DNA of 64,000 nucleotides, taken from positions 62,001 through 126,000 of the forward strand of contig JAMWFC010000091.1 in NCBI GenBank assembly GCA_027475525.1. Reading direction: 5' to 3'. Below are positions 1 to 11,868 of the stretch, one piece after another. Positions within the stretch are counted from its first letter, which is position 1. Each line of letters opens with the position of its first letter. Origin of the DNA: Macrolepiota albuminosa (Eukaryota; Basidiomycota; Agaricomycetes; Agaricales; Agaricaceae). Under the pieces are notes generated by a model. It was not told where the DNA came from. It saw only the letters and a list, made by a program, of their open reading frames with translations, and searched no databases. Position numbers and translations under genes: made by a program.

Positions 1-1666
1 TGTAATCCTCCTAGTACCTTTAGTTGATTTAGGTCACTAGGGCCTTGTAGCCATTGTACATGGCCTGTTTGGGAGTGAGGCAGAGGACATCCTTGATCCA
101 TTGGAGTAGGGCATGTTGGAGGGCAAACTGGAGGGCATTGTAATTTCAGCCTGTCTCATAGGCCTTCTTGTTGAAACAGATAATGAAGGGTGGCAAAGCA
201 TTTCTCAGACCTCATCCAGAGGTTGAAGAGGTTCTTCTTTGCCTCTACTACAGTGTAAAATATACTAAATCTGCTAGAAAATTCCTGTACAAAGGCTGCC
301 CATCAGAACAATATAGAGTTGTTGGGATTAAATCAGAGGAGGGCTGTGTAGTGATCAAAGGCCAGGCCCTGCAGGTATGATGCAGCAAATGCAATGCAAG
401 AGCCTGAAAGCCAGAAGGTGACTGGTTTGGCTTGGAATGTGTTGAGGCACTGTATGAGGAAGGTCCACCACAAGGTTGCAGCTATAGAAGGGTTTGGGTT
501 TTTGGATGTCTAGCTTCCTTTCACAGGCAAGGGTGTCCCAGATGTCATCCTGGGAGTTCTGGTTGCATGGAGGAGGGGCAGCATTATAGTAGTAGTAGTA
601 ATAGTTCCCTTCTAGGTGGTGCAGAAGGGCATCCACAGTGACACTATCCTTCTGGAGGTCCTCTATTGAGTGATCCTCCTTCCAGAGGTCATCTGTAGCC
701 TCTGAGCAGCAGTCTGGAGGCCCACTGGAAGTTGGGGAGCTTCCCACATAGAGGTGAAAGGAGGCTGTTGGGTCCAGGGGTGTTGTGTGGAGGAGGGGTT
801 GACCCAGAGGTGGAGGGAATTGTGGTGGGCCTTGCTTAGTGGGTTGGGTAGGTTGTTGGCTATAGGGGGGGCAAGGGAATCCTTGGTCAGGAGGAGCTCA
901 GGGTGGTGCAGGCTCAAAGGTAGGCCAGGCCAAGCCCTGTATATACTGAGGTCAGGTGGTGCCATGCAGGCCTGGGGGTCCTTCTCAAGCATGAGAAGAT
1001 CTCAGGTCCATGTGGGGGGTCAGTCATAGGCAAACTCAGGAATGAGTGGTGGATTTCCCAGGTTATCAGGAGGAGGTTCTGGGTTTTGGGGTTCATCAAT
1101 GTAGGAGAAGGTGTCTTCCAAGGTGTCATCAGCATTGGAAGCATGAGTGGGTCCCAGGAATGGGAGGTTGCCCTCTGTAGCATTCATCTACATGTTGAAA
1201 GCATTGGGCACCAAGTAAGCTCAAGGATGGGCTAAGAGACTGATAGTATGGGCAGTGGGTTGCTCAAAGAGGCCTCCAGTTGGATTCAAAGAGCATTGGG
1301 TAGCAGAGGCAGCATTGAGCTCCTCTTGTTGTCATTGGTTTGGAGCTGGAGAGTTCCCTTGTGCATCTGCTTGGGGTTTGTCTCTTTGAACAATGGAAGG
1401 AGTGGGCCAGGTCCAGAGGGTTCTTGAAATGGCAGGGTTGGAGCTGGTATGGATCTTGTCAATGAGGGTTCCAGAGTATTGGGTCTACTTGCAAAGTCCT
1501 TTTGATGTTGTCAGGAAGAGTTCTCTTTTGAAACTGGTCATGGAACCCAAGGAGTTGGTCAGCCCATTCTTCCAGGTTGCTAGTTGGTTGCCATCCAATC
1601 AAGGTGCATCAGGTGGCTTGCTGCAGTGTGTCAAACAAAGTTGGATCTCCCAGTTCTAGACTCTCA
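1..1666 (-). pseudogene. Decayed Ty3/gypsy gag (5' part of a minus-strand element)
   Basis: Reading the minus strand from about 1660 down to 1 gives broken but recognisable retrotransposon Gag sequence. The clearest part lies at about 300 to 1. It is a capsid-like segment with FVQEFSSRF, then a stretch with ETGWNYNALQFALQHAL, then a run resembling the usual 'lpqwiKdvL.l' and 'A...D.R..E' pattern of fungal gypsy capsids. Upstream (about 1180-360) are Pro/Ser/Gln-rich, frame-shifted pieces typical of the Gag amino terminus. No frame stays open across the unit and several frameshifts are needed, so it is not functional. Protease and pol would lie to the left of the window. The LTR just to the right (1673-1942), in the same orientation, supports the call. 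The family assignment is inference from pattern. Confidence 0.6.
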
Positions 1667-1672
1667 GTCCAG

Positions 1673-1942
1673 TGTTACAGTTTTTTCAGTATTTTTCATA
1701 AGAATAGAATTGAACCCAAAAGGTTCAAAAAAGTGAAATGATGTCAAAGCCCTAAGTCACATAAGAGAACCAGATCAGAATGCAATTCTAGTCCTACAAG
1801 AATGTGTAACAAAAAGCTGCCTTATATAAGGCAGCAACAGAGTATTTACAGTACACTAGATTACCAGTAAACCTGTATTGTTATTAGTTACTACAGTAAT
1901 TATTATAGAGTGATTATACTCAAACAACTATTGGGTTGTTCA
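1673..1942 (-). repeat. Putative 5' LTR of the minus-strand gypsy element
   Basis: On the minus strand this 270-bp AT-rich stretch begins TGAACAACCC and ends CTGTAACA. It is followed by CTGGACTGAGAGTC, a plausible primer-binding region before the gag remnant. Near the middle is a palindromic CTGCCTTATATAAGGCAG (about 1821-1838) that contains a TATA-like core, as expected of an LTR promoter. The end next to gag is fairly sure. The far end (1942) is chosen only because it gives TG...CA termini, and no target-site duplication was confirmed. Confidence 0.45.
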
Positions 1943-2169
1943 AGCTAATATAATGGTTTTTTGGGATATAGAGCTATGGCTTTAGATCAATGGGTTACAC
2001 CAACTCAGAAGGCAGTGGATTGATTCCTGATAGAGGCATTATCCTGGCATGAAATCTTTGAGCCAAAATTTGATAATGGTTGGAGAGAAATATCACTAGT
2101 GCATGGTTGCCCATCTGGAAATTCCAGGACATAGGGGGGTATCTACTGACTGTATGAGTCAGGTTTGCT

Positions 2170-2462
2170 TTATGTTGGGAGACATTCCACTGAGCCATGA
2201 TGCTAAGAACTTATGGCCAAACAACACTTGACTGAATATATTCATCTTTATATTCAAATATTCAAGTTGGAAGTACAGCCGTACATATTGTGCAACATGG
2301 GAAACTAGGGATTCAACTGTAATGACCTTTGGAATGGTGGAAAAGACAACAAGGAGAGTTGAAGCCTAAGAATAAGATGTCCTTTAGGCATATTTCTAAC
2401 ATAAGTACTTGATGTCAGAATGCGAGCCTTGTACTGACTTGACGTTCCTGGCCATTGATCAT
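2170..2462. repeat. Dispersed repeat, uninterrupted copy
   Basis: From about 2178 to 2462 this AT-rich non-coding stretch matches 23371-24490 closely, apart from an 805-bp insertion in that second copy. Shared landmarks are CATTCCACT, GGGAAACTAGGGATTCAAC, AATAAGATGTCCTTTAGGCAT and TTGACGTTCCTGGCC. Homology stops abruptly just after GCCATTGATCAT in both copies. It is probably part of a retroelement (LTR or untranslated region), but the family is not identifiable. Its main value is that AGTACAGC at 2272-2279 is the empty target site for the insertion in the other copy. The flanking stretch 1943-2169 shows no gene. Confidence 0.65.
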
Positions 2463-2479
2463 TGTTGGACTCCTTCCTG

Positions 2480-2758
2480 CCTGGTTTCTCCGTATCCGAT
2501 CAGCCACGTGATACTTGCCACATCCTCTGTCTGCCACGCGCTTTTACAGTCTCAGTTGTTTCCTCCATTGTGACACGACACTGAGACTGTAAGTTCGTTC
2601 TTAACCATTGTCAAGTACACATATATTCATGACCATTATAACATACAGTTTCATCTGTGTTTGTATCTATTTAGGTGCAATAATAGTTGTTTCCTCCATT
2701 GTGACACAACACTGAGACTTTTCATCTGTGTTCATACCTATTTAGACCCGGGATTACA
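2480..2758 (+). repeat. LTR-like 5' end of copia element, with internal duplications
   Basis: This stretch ends GGATTACA at 2758 and is followed by GGTTATGGGCC, which resembles an initiator-tRNA-type primer-binding site, and then by copia Gag. That makes it the likely 3' edge of a 5' LTR. A start at TGTAAG (2588) would give about 171 bp. It holds two direct-repeat pairs: 2554-2588 with 2685-2719 (beginning AGTTGTTTCC), and CATCTGTGTT... near 2652 with the same near 2722. The first repeat is flanked by an inverted pair, ACAGTCTCAGT and ACTGAGACTGT. The outer boundary is uncertain because no second LTR is present. Confidence 0.4.
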
Positions 2759-2800
2759 GGTTATGGGCCTTTTCTGAGCCCGGCTTGCTGGAACAACTTA

Positions 2801-5407
2801 TTGTCTCAATATCTTCATTGGGTACCCATGGCCACCTCCACGCGGTGCTGGCAATACTTTCTTTTGCATATATTTGTCGTAATGTCCAATTGCACAGTAG
2901 ATGACCAGCATACCTTGCATCACTCTCGGGAGGGAGAAGACGCATCGACGTTCCCCCCAACTGGATCCTTGGTTGACCCATGGATGGCCAAGCCACCGAC
3001 TCTGGGACCATGCATTCAACAATGCCCACATTCCTCATTTCCTATTTTAAATTCTTACGATACACCACCAACTTTTCAACATAATAGACCTTACAATTTT
3101 TCTCATTCGAATCGTAATACTATACCATCGCCTTCACCGCATATACCTGTCACGTTTCATGCTCCAGCACCTCAGAGACCTCCTTTTCCACCTCCATCTG
3201 TACATACATACCACCCTGAATCTGACCCTCTTTCTTGACTGAATTCTGTGTACTCTCAACCTTCTGGACCTCCTTTGGTTTTACATTCCCCAGTGATCTC
3301 TCGTCCATCTTCTGTTCATGCTTTTCGGGCAAACTCCATTCATCCCGAGGAGTTATGCTCTCACTCTGTTCATGCCCCTTCGATTCAACCTTTTGAAATT
3401 CCTCTTCCTCCATCATGTACTACCTCTTCTGCATCTGCCTCTTCTCATAACATTGAACCAACGCATGCTCCACACAATCAGTTTCAGGCTTTCCCAGCTT
3501 TTACTACTCCTTCTTCGCATCGCTCTGTTTCTTCAGCTTCTTCTGGTCCTGCATTCAACAGACAACCTCATGTATCACCTCCTCCCCATGATCAGTTTCT
3601 GCATCGTTTTCATCACATTCCAAATCATCGTCCTTTTCACAACTTCGGCAACTTAAATTTGAATCATAATGATAACAATCATCGTCCTTCTCCTCATCCC
3701 ATTCCAAATCAATCCCCATTACCACATCATGTTCCGCTTCCTCATCCTCAACCATTACCTATGCCTTCAAGATAAATTAATATGTATATACTGCGTCTTT
3801 CTGATTCTATTCCTTCTGACATTAAATTACCTTCCCTTGCTACAGTACCACTTCTTCGCTCTTCCACTGAGTGGGTCTCCTGGGAGTCGGCAGTTACTTG
3901 CATAATCACGAGCATCGGGTTATGAGGGCACATATATCGGATCCCCAACGTCAGTGATCTTCGGGACCCAACAAGCCCGGTTGCACTACCTCCGCACTAT
4001 GACTTCGACTCCACGCCTGAGGAAACGGATGCGTACCAAATCTTCTGGCAGAACAACGACATCGTAGAGCATGTGTTAGTAGGGAAGTTATCGCAGAATA
4101 TACAGGATTCTCTTCCTCCTAAGCGTGGTGGGCCATATGACTTGCCCATTCGACCGGCTCAGGAACTTCTCACCTTTTTACGTGAACGCTTTGGGATTGG
4201 GAGCGCATCGACCGAAGAATTCACAAAATCGAAAGTCTTTGCTCTAACAGCGTCTGGGAACTCAGTCCCCACATATGTACAGGCCTGGCGTTCACCAGTT
4301 CACCAGTTAAATGGAACACCATGGGATTTCACTCCATGGCAATGGATACAGAAGTTTGTAGATGGCTTACCAAATGGAGATCATTGGTCTGTTCTGAAAG
4401 AAGAAGTTTGTCTGTCTTGGGAGACCTCAGGCCCTAATAGAAAGTACAATTTTGCTCAACTCACGACTAGAGTGATGAACATGGACACTGAACGTCGTTG
4501 CCTGGCACTTTCTCTCCAACCTTGTCCTGTCCAACCCACTACACAATCACCTGGTCCATCTCCCACCAATCCTGCTTTAGGCAATACTTCGAATAATAAT
4601 GCTACTGTTCCCCTGGAATCGAATAATCCTTGCCCTTGTATAACGTGCACGAATTGCAACATGCATGGTCACACCATAGAAACGTGTTGGTCCAAAGGTG
4701 GTGGGATGGAGAATGGTTGTGACCCTGTCCATTCCTGTTCTAAGGCAAATGTAGCTACCACGGACACTCAACCCATACCTACTCCCTTACCATTTATCGA
4801 CGAAATTGATGAGCAAGATGTTTCTATTGCTGATGACAACACCAATAACATCAATTTGACTGCTTATGTGTCCTCTGAATCTCGACTTTCTCAGCCACCT
4901 TACAAAGTTTTTCTACAATCGGCATCTCCCATGGCTCTGGCTTCTATTTCTACTCAATTTAATTCCATACTGGACCCATGGTGCATGACGCATATAATCC
5001 GTGATCGTCAATTTTTCTGGACATATGATGTTGATCAAGCGGTTCCAGTGGGTACCGCAAATTGTGGGACTCTGAACACTCTTGCACGTGGTCAGGTTTG
5101 CTTTTGGACACATACTGGGGGTAAGAATATTGTCATCACGCTCAAAGATTGCCTTCACGCACCTGACGTGCCAATCAATTTATTATTGGTTGGATCGATG
5201 GTCGAATACAACTTGAAAATCTTATTTGAACAGGATTCCACGTCCATATTTTTCCCATCATCAATTACTTCCCTGATTGACAATCTCATCAAGGCATTGA
5301 TTCATAATCGTCTGTCCTTCTTGTTTTGTGACTTTCTTCCTCCTCCACCTATCACTCCTTCTCTGTCAATTGCTTTCCCTGCACTTGTTTCAGATTTGTT
5401 TCCCTGA
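2801..5407 (+). pseudogene. Ty1/copia Gag and aspartic protease remnant
   Basis: The unit starts with a Pro/His/Ser-rich Gag amino terminus (2801-3775), which is one frame broken by a single TGA at 3236-3238. A frame-shifted segment of the Gag core follows (about 3779-4070). Then comes a 444-codon open stretch (4073-5407) with a capsid-like helical region, a CCHC zinc knuckle CTNCNMHGHTIETC (CX2CX4HX4C, about residues 190-205 of that stretch), and a protease segment. The active site is degenerate: copia proteases carry D-S-G, but here the equivalent reads ILDPWCMTH, so the catalytic DSG is lost. Downstream and in frame order is the pre-integrase zinc finger (5417 on). The element is a broken plus-strand copy. 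Its RT and 3' LTR are missing because the sequence switches to a helicase at about 5680. Confidence 0.75.
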
Positions 5408-5416
5408 CTGGATGTT

Positions 5417-5980
5417 ATGCTGGCACTTTGGCATGCCCGTTTTGGTCACCCTGGCCATGATACCACGAAAGCGTTATTGATGAAGAACTATGCAACTGGG
5501 GTTGCGTATGAAGGCTCCTTTAACAATGATCATTGTATTCCATGCATCCTTGGAAAGAGACCTGCCAGGCTGTTCGACCATTTACAACACCGTGCATCTA
5601 GTGTTTGCAAACTTCTTCATATAGACATGTGTGGTCCATTTCCGATCTCATTTTCCAATGGTCACACGAATCATTTCAAGATATCAGCACACCTTACTCA
5701 GATTACAGGTCTGTTGCACCTCCCTTTTGGTGGTATAAACATGGTGTTTGCTGGCAATTTTGCCCAGCTGCCGCCAGTAACTGGCCGTGAGAACGCAGCA
5801 CTGTACCGTCACAGTGTGGGTATGCAATCTATTGATCTGAATAAACAAAAGGCTGCATTGGGTAAAGCAGTTTGGCACCAGGTTACTGCAGTAGTCATAT
5901 TGAGACAGAATATGAAACAGACAATGCAAAGTCCAGATGACAAATCCCTTAGAACAGCCCTCGCTAACATGAGGTATTGA
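5417..5980 (+). pseudogene. Chimeric frame: copia GAG-pre-integrase fused to PIF1-like helicase
   Basis: One 187-codon frame contains two unrelated halves. Residues 1-88 are the copia GAG-pre-integrase domain: WHARFGHPGH, then CIPCILGK (the HHCC-type zinc ligands), then the start of the integrase core LLHIDMCGPFP. At about 5675-5685 it switches without a stop to PIF1-family helicase sequence: ISAHLTQITG, LPFGGINMVFAGNFAQLPPV (the conserved 'GD.aQLPPV' motif, with N for D) and KALGKAVWHQV-like text. The helicase lacks its upstream Walker A and B half. Nothing shows the fusion is expressed. It could be a transposition or recombination junction, or a mis-join in the assembly. Confidence 0.75.
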
Positions 5981-8023
5981 GCATGCACCAAAGACAATAT
6001 CCAGTTTCTGGAGTCTCAGCGAGTCTCCAATCTTTCAGACTCCTCACTTCTCAATGATGACTTCCATAATGTGTCTATCATAACAGCACACAACATAGAT
6101 AAAGATGCTGTCAATGTGGTTAGAAGTAGTAGATTTGCCCTGGAGAGTGGACTCAAGCTGACAGATTTCTTTAGCAAAGATACTGCACTTGACAAGGGTG
6201 ATGAGAGCACATGCAAAGGTAAAGGTTGAGGAGCATCAGGTAGAAACAGAGTTCCTCTACACTCCTCTATTCAGAATATTTTATGGGAGCAGCCTCTTTC
6301 ATCCACATCTGGTCAAGTTGCAGGCAAACTGTTGCTATGCATTGGCTTATCTATTATCATTAAGACTAACATTGCCACAGAGCTCTATTACAAATGGTTA
6401 AGAAGGTTACATATATGGATGGAAGTCATGTACAGGTTCTGTTGGTCAACATATGATAGACACGCTGTTTGTAAAACTGAAGAATCCACTGCACCATGTA
6501 CAGATAGAAGGTTTTTCTGAAGATGTAGTCCCAATAACTAGAAGCACAGTTTTGACTGAATACAGTCTACCTAACAACCAAAAAATTACAATTTTGCAAT
6601 CACAAGTCAAAATACTCGTCAACTATGCTATAACCAATTATGCTAGCCAAGGGAAGACTAGGCCTTTCAATCTTGTTGACTTGTTCAAATGTCAATCCCA
6701 TCAGGCTTACTATACAGCACTGTCCCAAAGTGCTACTGCAGCCAGTACTATTATAATATGTGGATTTGACAGAACCGTTATTCAAGAAAAAGCAACTGGC
6801 AGACTACACCAGGAGTTCTAGGATTTGGAGTTGCTGGATGAGATAACAAGGCTGAGGTATGTAGAGAAGCTGCCAAAGGTTTCCATGATGCTCCAAGATG
6901 GTCCGATTTGATAGCATCATTTAGACAATGCAAAAGTGACACCTACTTTCCTCCTCATTTGCATCTGTCTCTGAAATGGAGTAAAAATGATCAATTTGAT
7001 GATTTAGGATACATAGACATAAATTGGCATATAATATCAAGAGAGAGGCCACTGCAAGAAAGACCATTGCCCAAAAACACTTGCATTCCTGCCAGAGGAG
7101 CCAAGGTATATAAGGATCCATGTACCATAGAAAAACGGAAGATACAGGAAGATATTGAGCATGGTCCAAGCAAACGCCAACAGTTGAGTCACACAAATAG
7201 TCTGTCTATTTTGCAAGGTACTTGTCCCCCCTTTGCCTGTTCATAGAAGCTGAACAGTTGTGCATACAATTCTGTATTGTCTATTATATACAACTTATAG
7301 CGAGAAGACCCTCTAGAATAGTCTCAAAAGCTTAGTGCATTGAGCCCATGTCTAAACAAACATCTAGTGAAAGATTTCCGTAGTATCGTGCCAGAAGATC
7401 ATGAGGCCCTTGAGGAGACTAGGGAATGGCTTCAGACCAAGCTGTCTCAGAGGAATCACATGGAGTTCCCATTTGGTGAATATACATCTGTACACTCGTT
7501 GATTAACGAACTGTCTGTTAACATATCAGATGTGCTTGATTCATTTATGATCTGTCCAGCTTACCATGCCATGGCCTGTCAGAGAGTTAAATCAAAATCA
7601 GTAATGATCATACTGACACCAGGAAGACCATCCATTCGTGAGCATGTTGATGATTTTTGATGCTATACAAGCACAAGGTGTGATTTGTGTGTGAGACAAC
7701 TAATCAAGGTTTCTCAGTTTTTGATGGCCCCTCCGATTGTCTCTTTTGATATATCAAGCATATCAGTTGATGTGGATAAGAGGCTTGAAATCATAATGGT
7801 TGATTCTGCAAGTGTGAGTAAGTATGCACTGAAAGGAGTTATATATTTGGGCAACTCTTATTTTTCAAGCTGCTACATATCTGTATCCAACAAATCTTGG
7901 TATCATGACGGATTGACAACCAGATATAAAATGACAAAGGAAAGTGAATCTACAAGCTCAATCAATATGTCAAAGTGCAATTTCAGGACAGCCACATTGG
8001 CTGTATACATCAGGATGGAGTGA
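5680..8023 (+). pseudogene. PIF1-like helicase with USP-like C-terminal region (5'-truncated, broken)
   Basis: After the FAQLPPV motif the plus strand continues through typical transposon-associated PIF1 helicase sequence. 6000-6230 holds a 'FL.SR' segment and TAHNIDKDAVN. 6453-6821 holds NYAITNYASQGKTRPFN, matching the helicase 'A.T.H..QG.T' motif region, followed by SHQAYYTALSQSA. 6821-6910 then reads through one TAG into DLELLDEITRLRY. 6908-7246 is the usual linker (LHLSLKWSKNDQF, then a basic stretch). 7340-8023 resembles the ubiquitin-hydrolase-like tail seen on some fungal PIF1 proteins: a CDLC zinc pair near 7680 and GVIYLGNSYFSSCY plus WYHDGL near 7830-7920. The expected catalytic histidine appears replaced by tyrosine. 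Several stops and frameshifts make it non-functional. The helicase is sure; the USP-like tail is a weaker recollection of domain pattern. Confidence 0.65.
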
Positions 8024-8400
8024 TCACATCAATGGACTGGCATATTACATAAATCATTGCTGGAGCTTGCATAAAACATAATGGAGTGGCAAATTACATA
8101 AATCATTGCTGAAGCAACTGCTTACATAAAATATTGCTGTGGCAACAGCTTATGTAAACCATGGCTGGAGCGATAGCTTACAGCAGTAGGGTACTATAGC
8201 TTGACATAAATACAAACACTGGCTCGAGCGTTTTTATATAATAGAGTGGCAGATTATATAAACTATTGCTGGAGCAACTGCTTATATAAAATATTGCTGT
8301 GGCAACAGCTTATGTAAACCATGGCTGGAGCAATAGCTTACAGCAGCAGGGTACTCTAGCTCGACATAAATACAAATACTGGCTCGAGCAGTTTTATAGG
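8024..8400. repeat. 160-bp tandem repeat, about 2.3 units
   Basis: Two adjacent units, 8081-8240 and 8241-8400, are about 90% alike. Each runs from a GAGTGGCA-type start through ATTGCTGTGGCAACAGC and CCATGGCTGGAGC to GACATAAATACAAA and CTGGCTCGAGC. A partial, more diverged unit precedes them (8024-8080). Each unit itself contains short repeats of CATAAA...ATTGCTG. The stretch lies in the convergent gap between the helicase and JmjC remnants, which suits a subterminal repeat of a mobile unit. 8401-8590 is AT-rich with an A tract and no gene. Confidence 0.85.
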
Positions 8401-8590
8401 CTACTGCATGGTAAACAACTTAACAATTTTAATCTTTTCAAGCAATGGAGACACTGGATATACCATCTTGTTTGATGGTCTACACGATATTAAGTTTACA
8501 AAAGAAAAAAAAATAAACAACAGCGCAGCGAGATAAACTACAATATAAAAAAAAAAATGCTAGGACTGCCAGATTCGCTTAGCAGCTAGA

Positions 8591-11500
8591 TTACATGAAT
8601 GAGTACAATATTGAGATCTGTACAAAGCAACTCACCAGGCCTGTCCAATGATTTGTCATCACTACTTGAGCTACTCGAAGTATCACTTTGGCTGGGACTA
8701 CAGGGGGCATGTTTGTAGGAGCAAGTACAGGAGATTCAGGGAGGGTGTCGCTGATATAACTGAACTCAGGGCAGGCATTGTAAGATTTCAATTCATCAAC
8801 AGAAAATTCAACCCAGCAAGACAAGTCAGCATCCTTGTTGCGTCAGGGATTGAAATTTGTGAGCATGACACCGAGTTGGCATGCAATCATGAAGTCTCGC
8901 CAAACATAAACGTTGATGTATGGATAAGCTGAGGAAGGATGAGAAATGTCAGGATTTAGATGCAGAAAACACTCACAAAAGTCAACTATAGAAACTCTGT
9001 GAACAATGTATCAGCTTCCTCTCCAGGCAAACATTAATTCAGCAGGATCAACATTGGAAGCATCAAGATGTGGACAGATGAAGGTGTATGCCTTCCAGGC
9101 AGGTCCATCACAGAGGACAGATTGAATGTTGATACAAGTTGTTGATGGTGGGGTGTCTGCGTCAGACCTGTGTAAATTATTCAGCCATGTGAGCTTTTTA
9201 TAGTACATAAGTACACAAGCATGTGTAGCCAGGAATTGAGACAATATGTATTCAAGCGCAGGCAGACCCATTATGACACTGCCATTGGACTCGCTTTCAA
9301 GTTCGTGATTGGAGAAAAACCAGTACATAAGCCTTCACATGTGGACCCAGTTTTTGATGGACACCTCAAAGGATTGAAGGTCACTGCTCCAAGCATAGTT
9401 CATAGACACAAGTGCATTATGCAATTCAAAATAGTTGCATAGACAAAGAAGGATCAGCATACTGTCCCATGAGTTTGTATCTGGAACATGACCATGGTCG
9501 TAATCTGCACATATGTGAACAGTATAAACAAATGTGATGATGACTACATGTACCATGTTCGGTCACAGAGTCAACAAGAACAAGTACAAAATAGGTGAGG
9601 AGGCGCATTAGCACCGTGTATGAGGTGGAGGTGTGGTCAGCGTTGGATATTGATGTGGAAGCAATGTAATGGTGATATAAGCCGATTATTGAGGCAGCGA
9701 GAGTCGATATGTTGTAGAAATGACCCCCATGGCATATTGTTGGTATGAAAGTAACTACGGCATGAGATAGACATGGGCACATAATGCTGTAATAATATAT
9801 TATCAGTAAATAATATAAGGAAAAGAAATAACCAGTGGACAAACAGCATGGAACCCAGCTGCAGAACAAGTAGCTCGACGTCCCACTTTTTATTGTTTGG
9901 CTTTCTGGTGTAAAAATTGTTAACATAAAGATCCCAGGCTCCAAAGTCATTGTAATTTCCAGATTTGGGCAACGCCACAAACCACAACTTCGTGCCAGTC
10001 TCGATAAAGACAAAGGTAGCAAAACCATTGGCATCAATGTGCCAGTAATGATAGGTTCTGCTGGTAGATGCAAGATTCCATCACATATCCAAAATTGGAT
10101 AAAAATCCTCCACTTTACAGTACCTATGACCTTGAACTTTTCCCCAGTCACTTGAGAATGGGAGGTGCAGGAAAGTTTCTAGGGAAGCAGGAATATCCAA
10201 AGCACTTAATGATCTTGGGTACAAAGATTCCAGTGTCCTTAGAAGATCCCGAGGAGTTGCATGCTTCAAGCATTTGGTACCAGATATGGTGAAATCTGCA
10301 GAAAAAAATAAAACAAATTGAATTAAATTAAATACAATAATAATAATAATAAAAATAAAACAAAGGAGAACATACCATGCACCTGGATAACATTGTCCAG
10401 GACACATACATCTGATAAGGAGCACGCATTGAAGCCTGAGTCAATATGCTGGTTCCCAATAACAAGAATACAAGATTGCGATGCCAATATTTTTGAGAGA
10501 GCAAGTGGAGATGAAGAGTGATACTTGGTTTGAGTCATCACCTTCACAGACAAGGGTCGATCCCAATGAGCAATAGATGCGGCATATATTCTGCGAACCC
10601 AAACAAGGTCCCTGTCAAGCTACAGAGCAGTGAACGGAAGGCTACTATAATGGAATAGAATATATATGCACATGAAATTTTGGCATGTATTCAAATACCC
10701 CATTGCTGCCAGTCAAGAGTATTTGTACGGCGTCCCCTTCATGGAGAATCCATGATCTGAGAGATCAAGACGATTCAGATCTTTGACCATATGGCTATCC
10801 TCATCATTCTAAACCCAGAATCACAACCAGTTGATCAATACATAGACAGTCACTCACTGTAGACTCAAGGGTCAGGTCAATATAACTCCAATCTGTCCCA
10901 ACATTTTCAAGGAGTGAAGCAACCGCTGTTATCTCAGCAGAATCATTGGAGGAATTGCTAGCACCATCCGAGTCCAACATGGGAGACTCACTTGCGCTAT
11001 CTGAGTCAACGTGCACCTTACTCATAAAGTTTCTTTTCCTCTTCCTAGGCATCAAGAGTGCCGTACTACGTCACTTGTTTTTAGCTGCAATATGTGCCAA
11101 TTTTCTTCGGTTGTTTTTAAAAGTCTTAGCAGAGCTGACAGTCACCACCAGTTTGGAAGAAGGCAGGTCATCGTTAACTGTTGTCTCAGAGGCATTGACC
11201 AAAGTTAATGAACCAATACCAGTAACTACAGGTGTCACCTGCTCCCCATCCGGTGCTTCTGTATTGGGAAAAGATGCCCCAGTAGCAGGTGCTGTATTAG
11301 AATTGGTATAATTGACCTCACAGTCACCTGCAAGGGAATCCTTGACGTTTGAAACATTGGGTGCCACATCCATAGGGTCTGGTTCAGGGGAATTCTCAAC
11401 ATCATGATTCGAAATAATGGGTGATATGTCCATAGCGTCCTCTGATGCACGGACATTATTTGGAGAGGAAGGTACATCAGTTAACTGGTTGAGGTTTTCA

Positions 11501-11868
11501 GAACCTGTGGTGTCTTCCAATGCACGGACAAGTGCGTCTGTACTAGGAGACAGGTCAATACGGGAATCATCAGGTGTGATGTCCATAAGGTCCCCTAAGT
11601 CAATGGTACTATTTAGAGAAGTGGGTGAGTTGTCAAAAAATTCGGGCCTCGTAGGTGAAGACTGCTCATAACCATCAGGCTTGTTGCCAACAGTTGGATG
11701 AGGAACATCTACGTGACCTGACAGGCTTGCCAAGTGATTAGAGAGTCCTGGTAAGGCATCTGATCCAACAAAGAATGGAGTGGGTCCAAACAACTGGCTT
11801 GCATCATCGTCTTGTTGGGTTTCGTCGCTTGTTGAAGTGGTCAATGCAGGAGTCAAAGTAGCAAGCAA
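8591..11868 (-). pseudogene. JmjC-domain protein gene, multi-exon and probably broken
   Basis: The minus strand carries a long gene-like unit. The 5' part (11868-11071) encodes an acidic, Ser/Asp-rich disordered region with repeated 'MDI/MDVAP' segments, ending in a basic RRKLAHIAAKNK. 11055-10804 begins PRKRKRN and is again acidic. 10425-10081 is a globular piece with LSALDIPASLETFLHLP. The diagnostic part is 10070-9500: YHYWHIDANGF at about 10020-10050 gives the JmjC iron-ligand H-x-D (HID, 10033-10041), followed by KLWFVALPKSG, then WDVELLVLQLG, then after a short intron HAVVTFIPTICHGGHFYN, matching the C-terminal core of fungal JmjC proteins. The tail (9330-8591) continues in pieces. A TGA lies in frame near 9335, so the copy may be dead. 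JmjC proteins are Fe(II)/2-oxoglutarate oxygenases, often histone demethylases; the substrate here is unknown. Confidence 0.55.

Noticed and set aside
2548..2590. Perfect 11-bp inverted repeat as a MITE or terminator
   Set aside because: One arm is part of a direct-repeat pair inside the LTR-like region, and there is no target duplication.
8591..11868. TET/JBP-type oxygenase, which is known to accompany KDZ elements
   Set aside because: Motifs (HID followed by KLWFVALPK, then ICHGGHF) fit the JmjC fold better, and the gene is 20 kb from the KDZ transposase.
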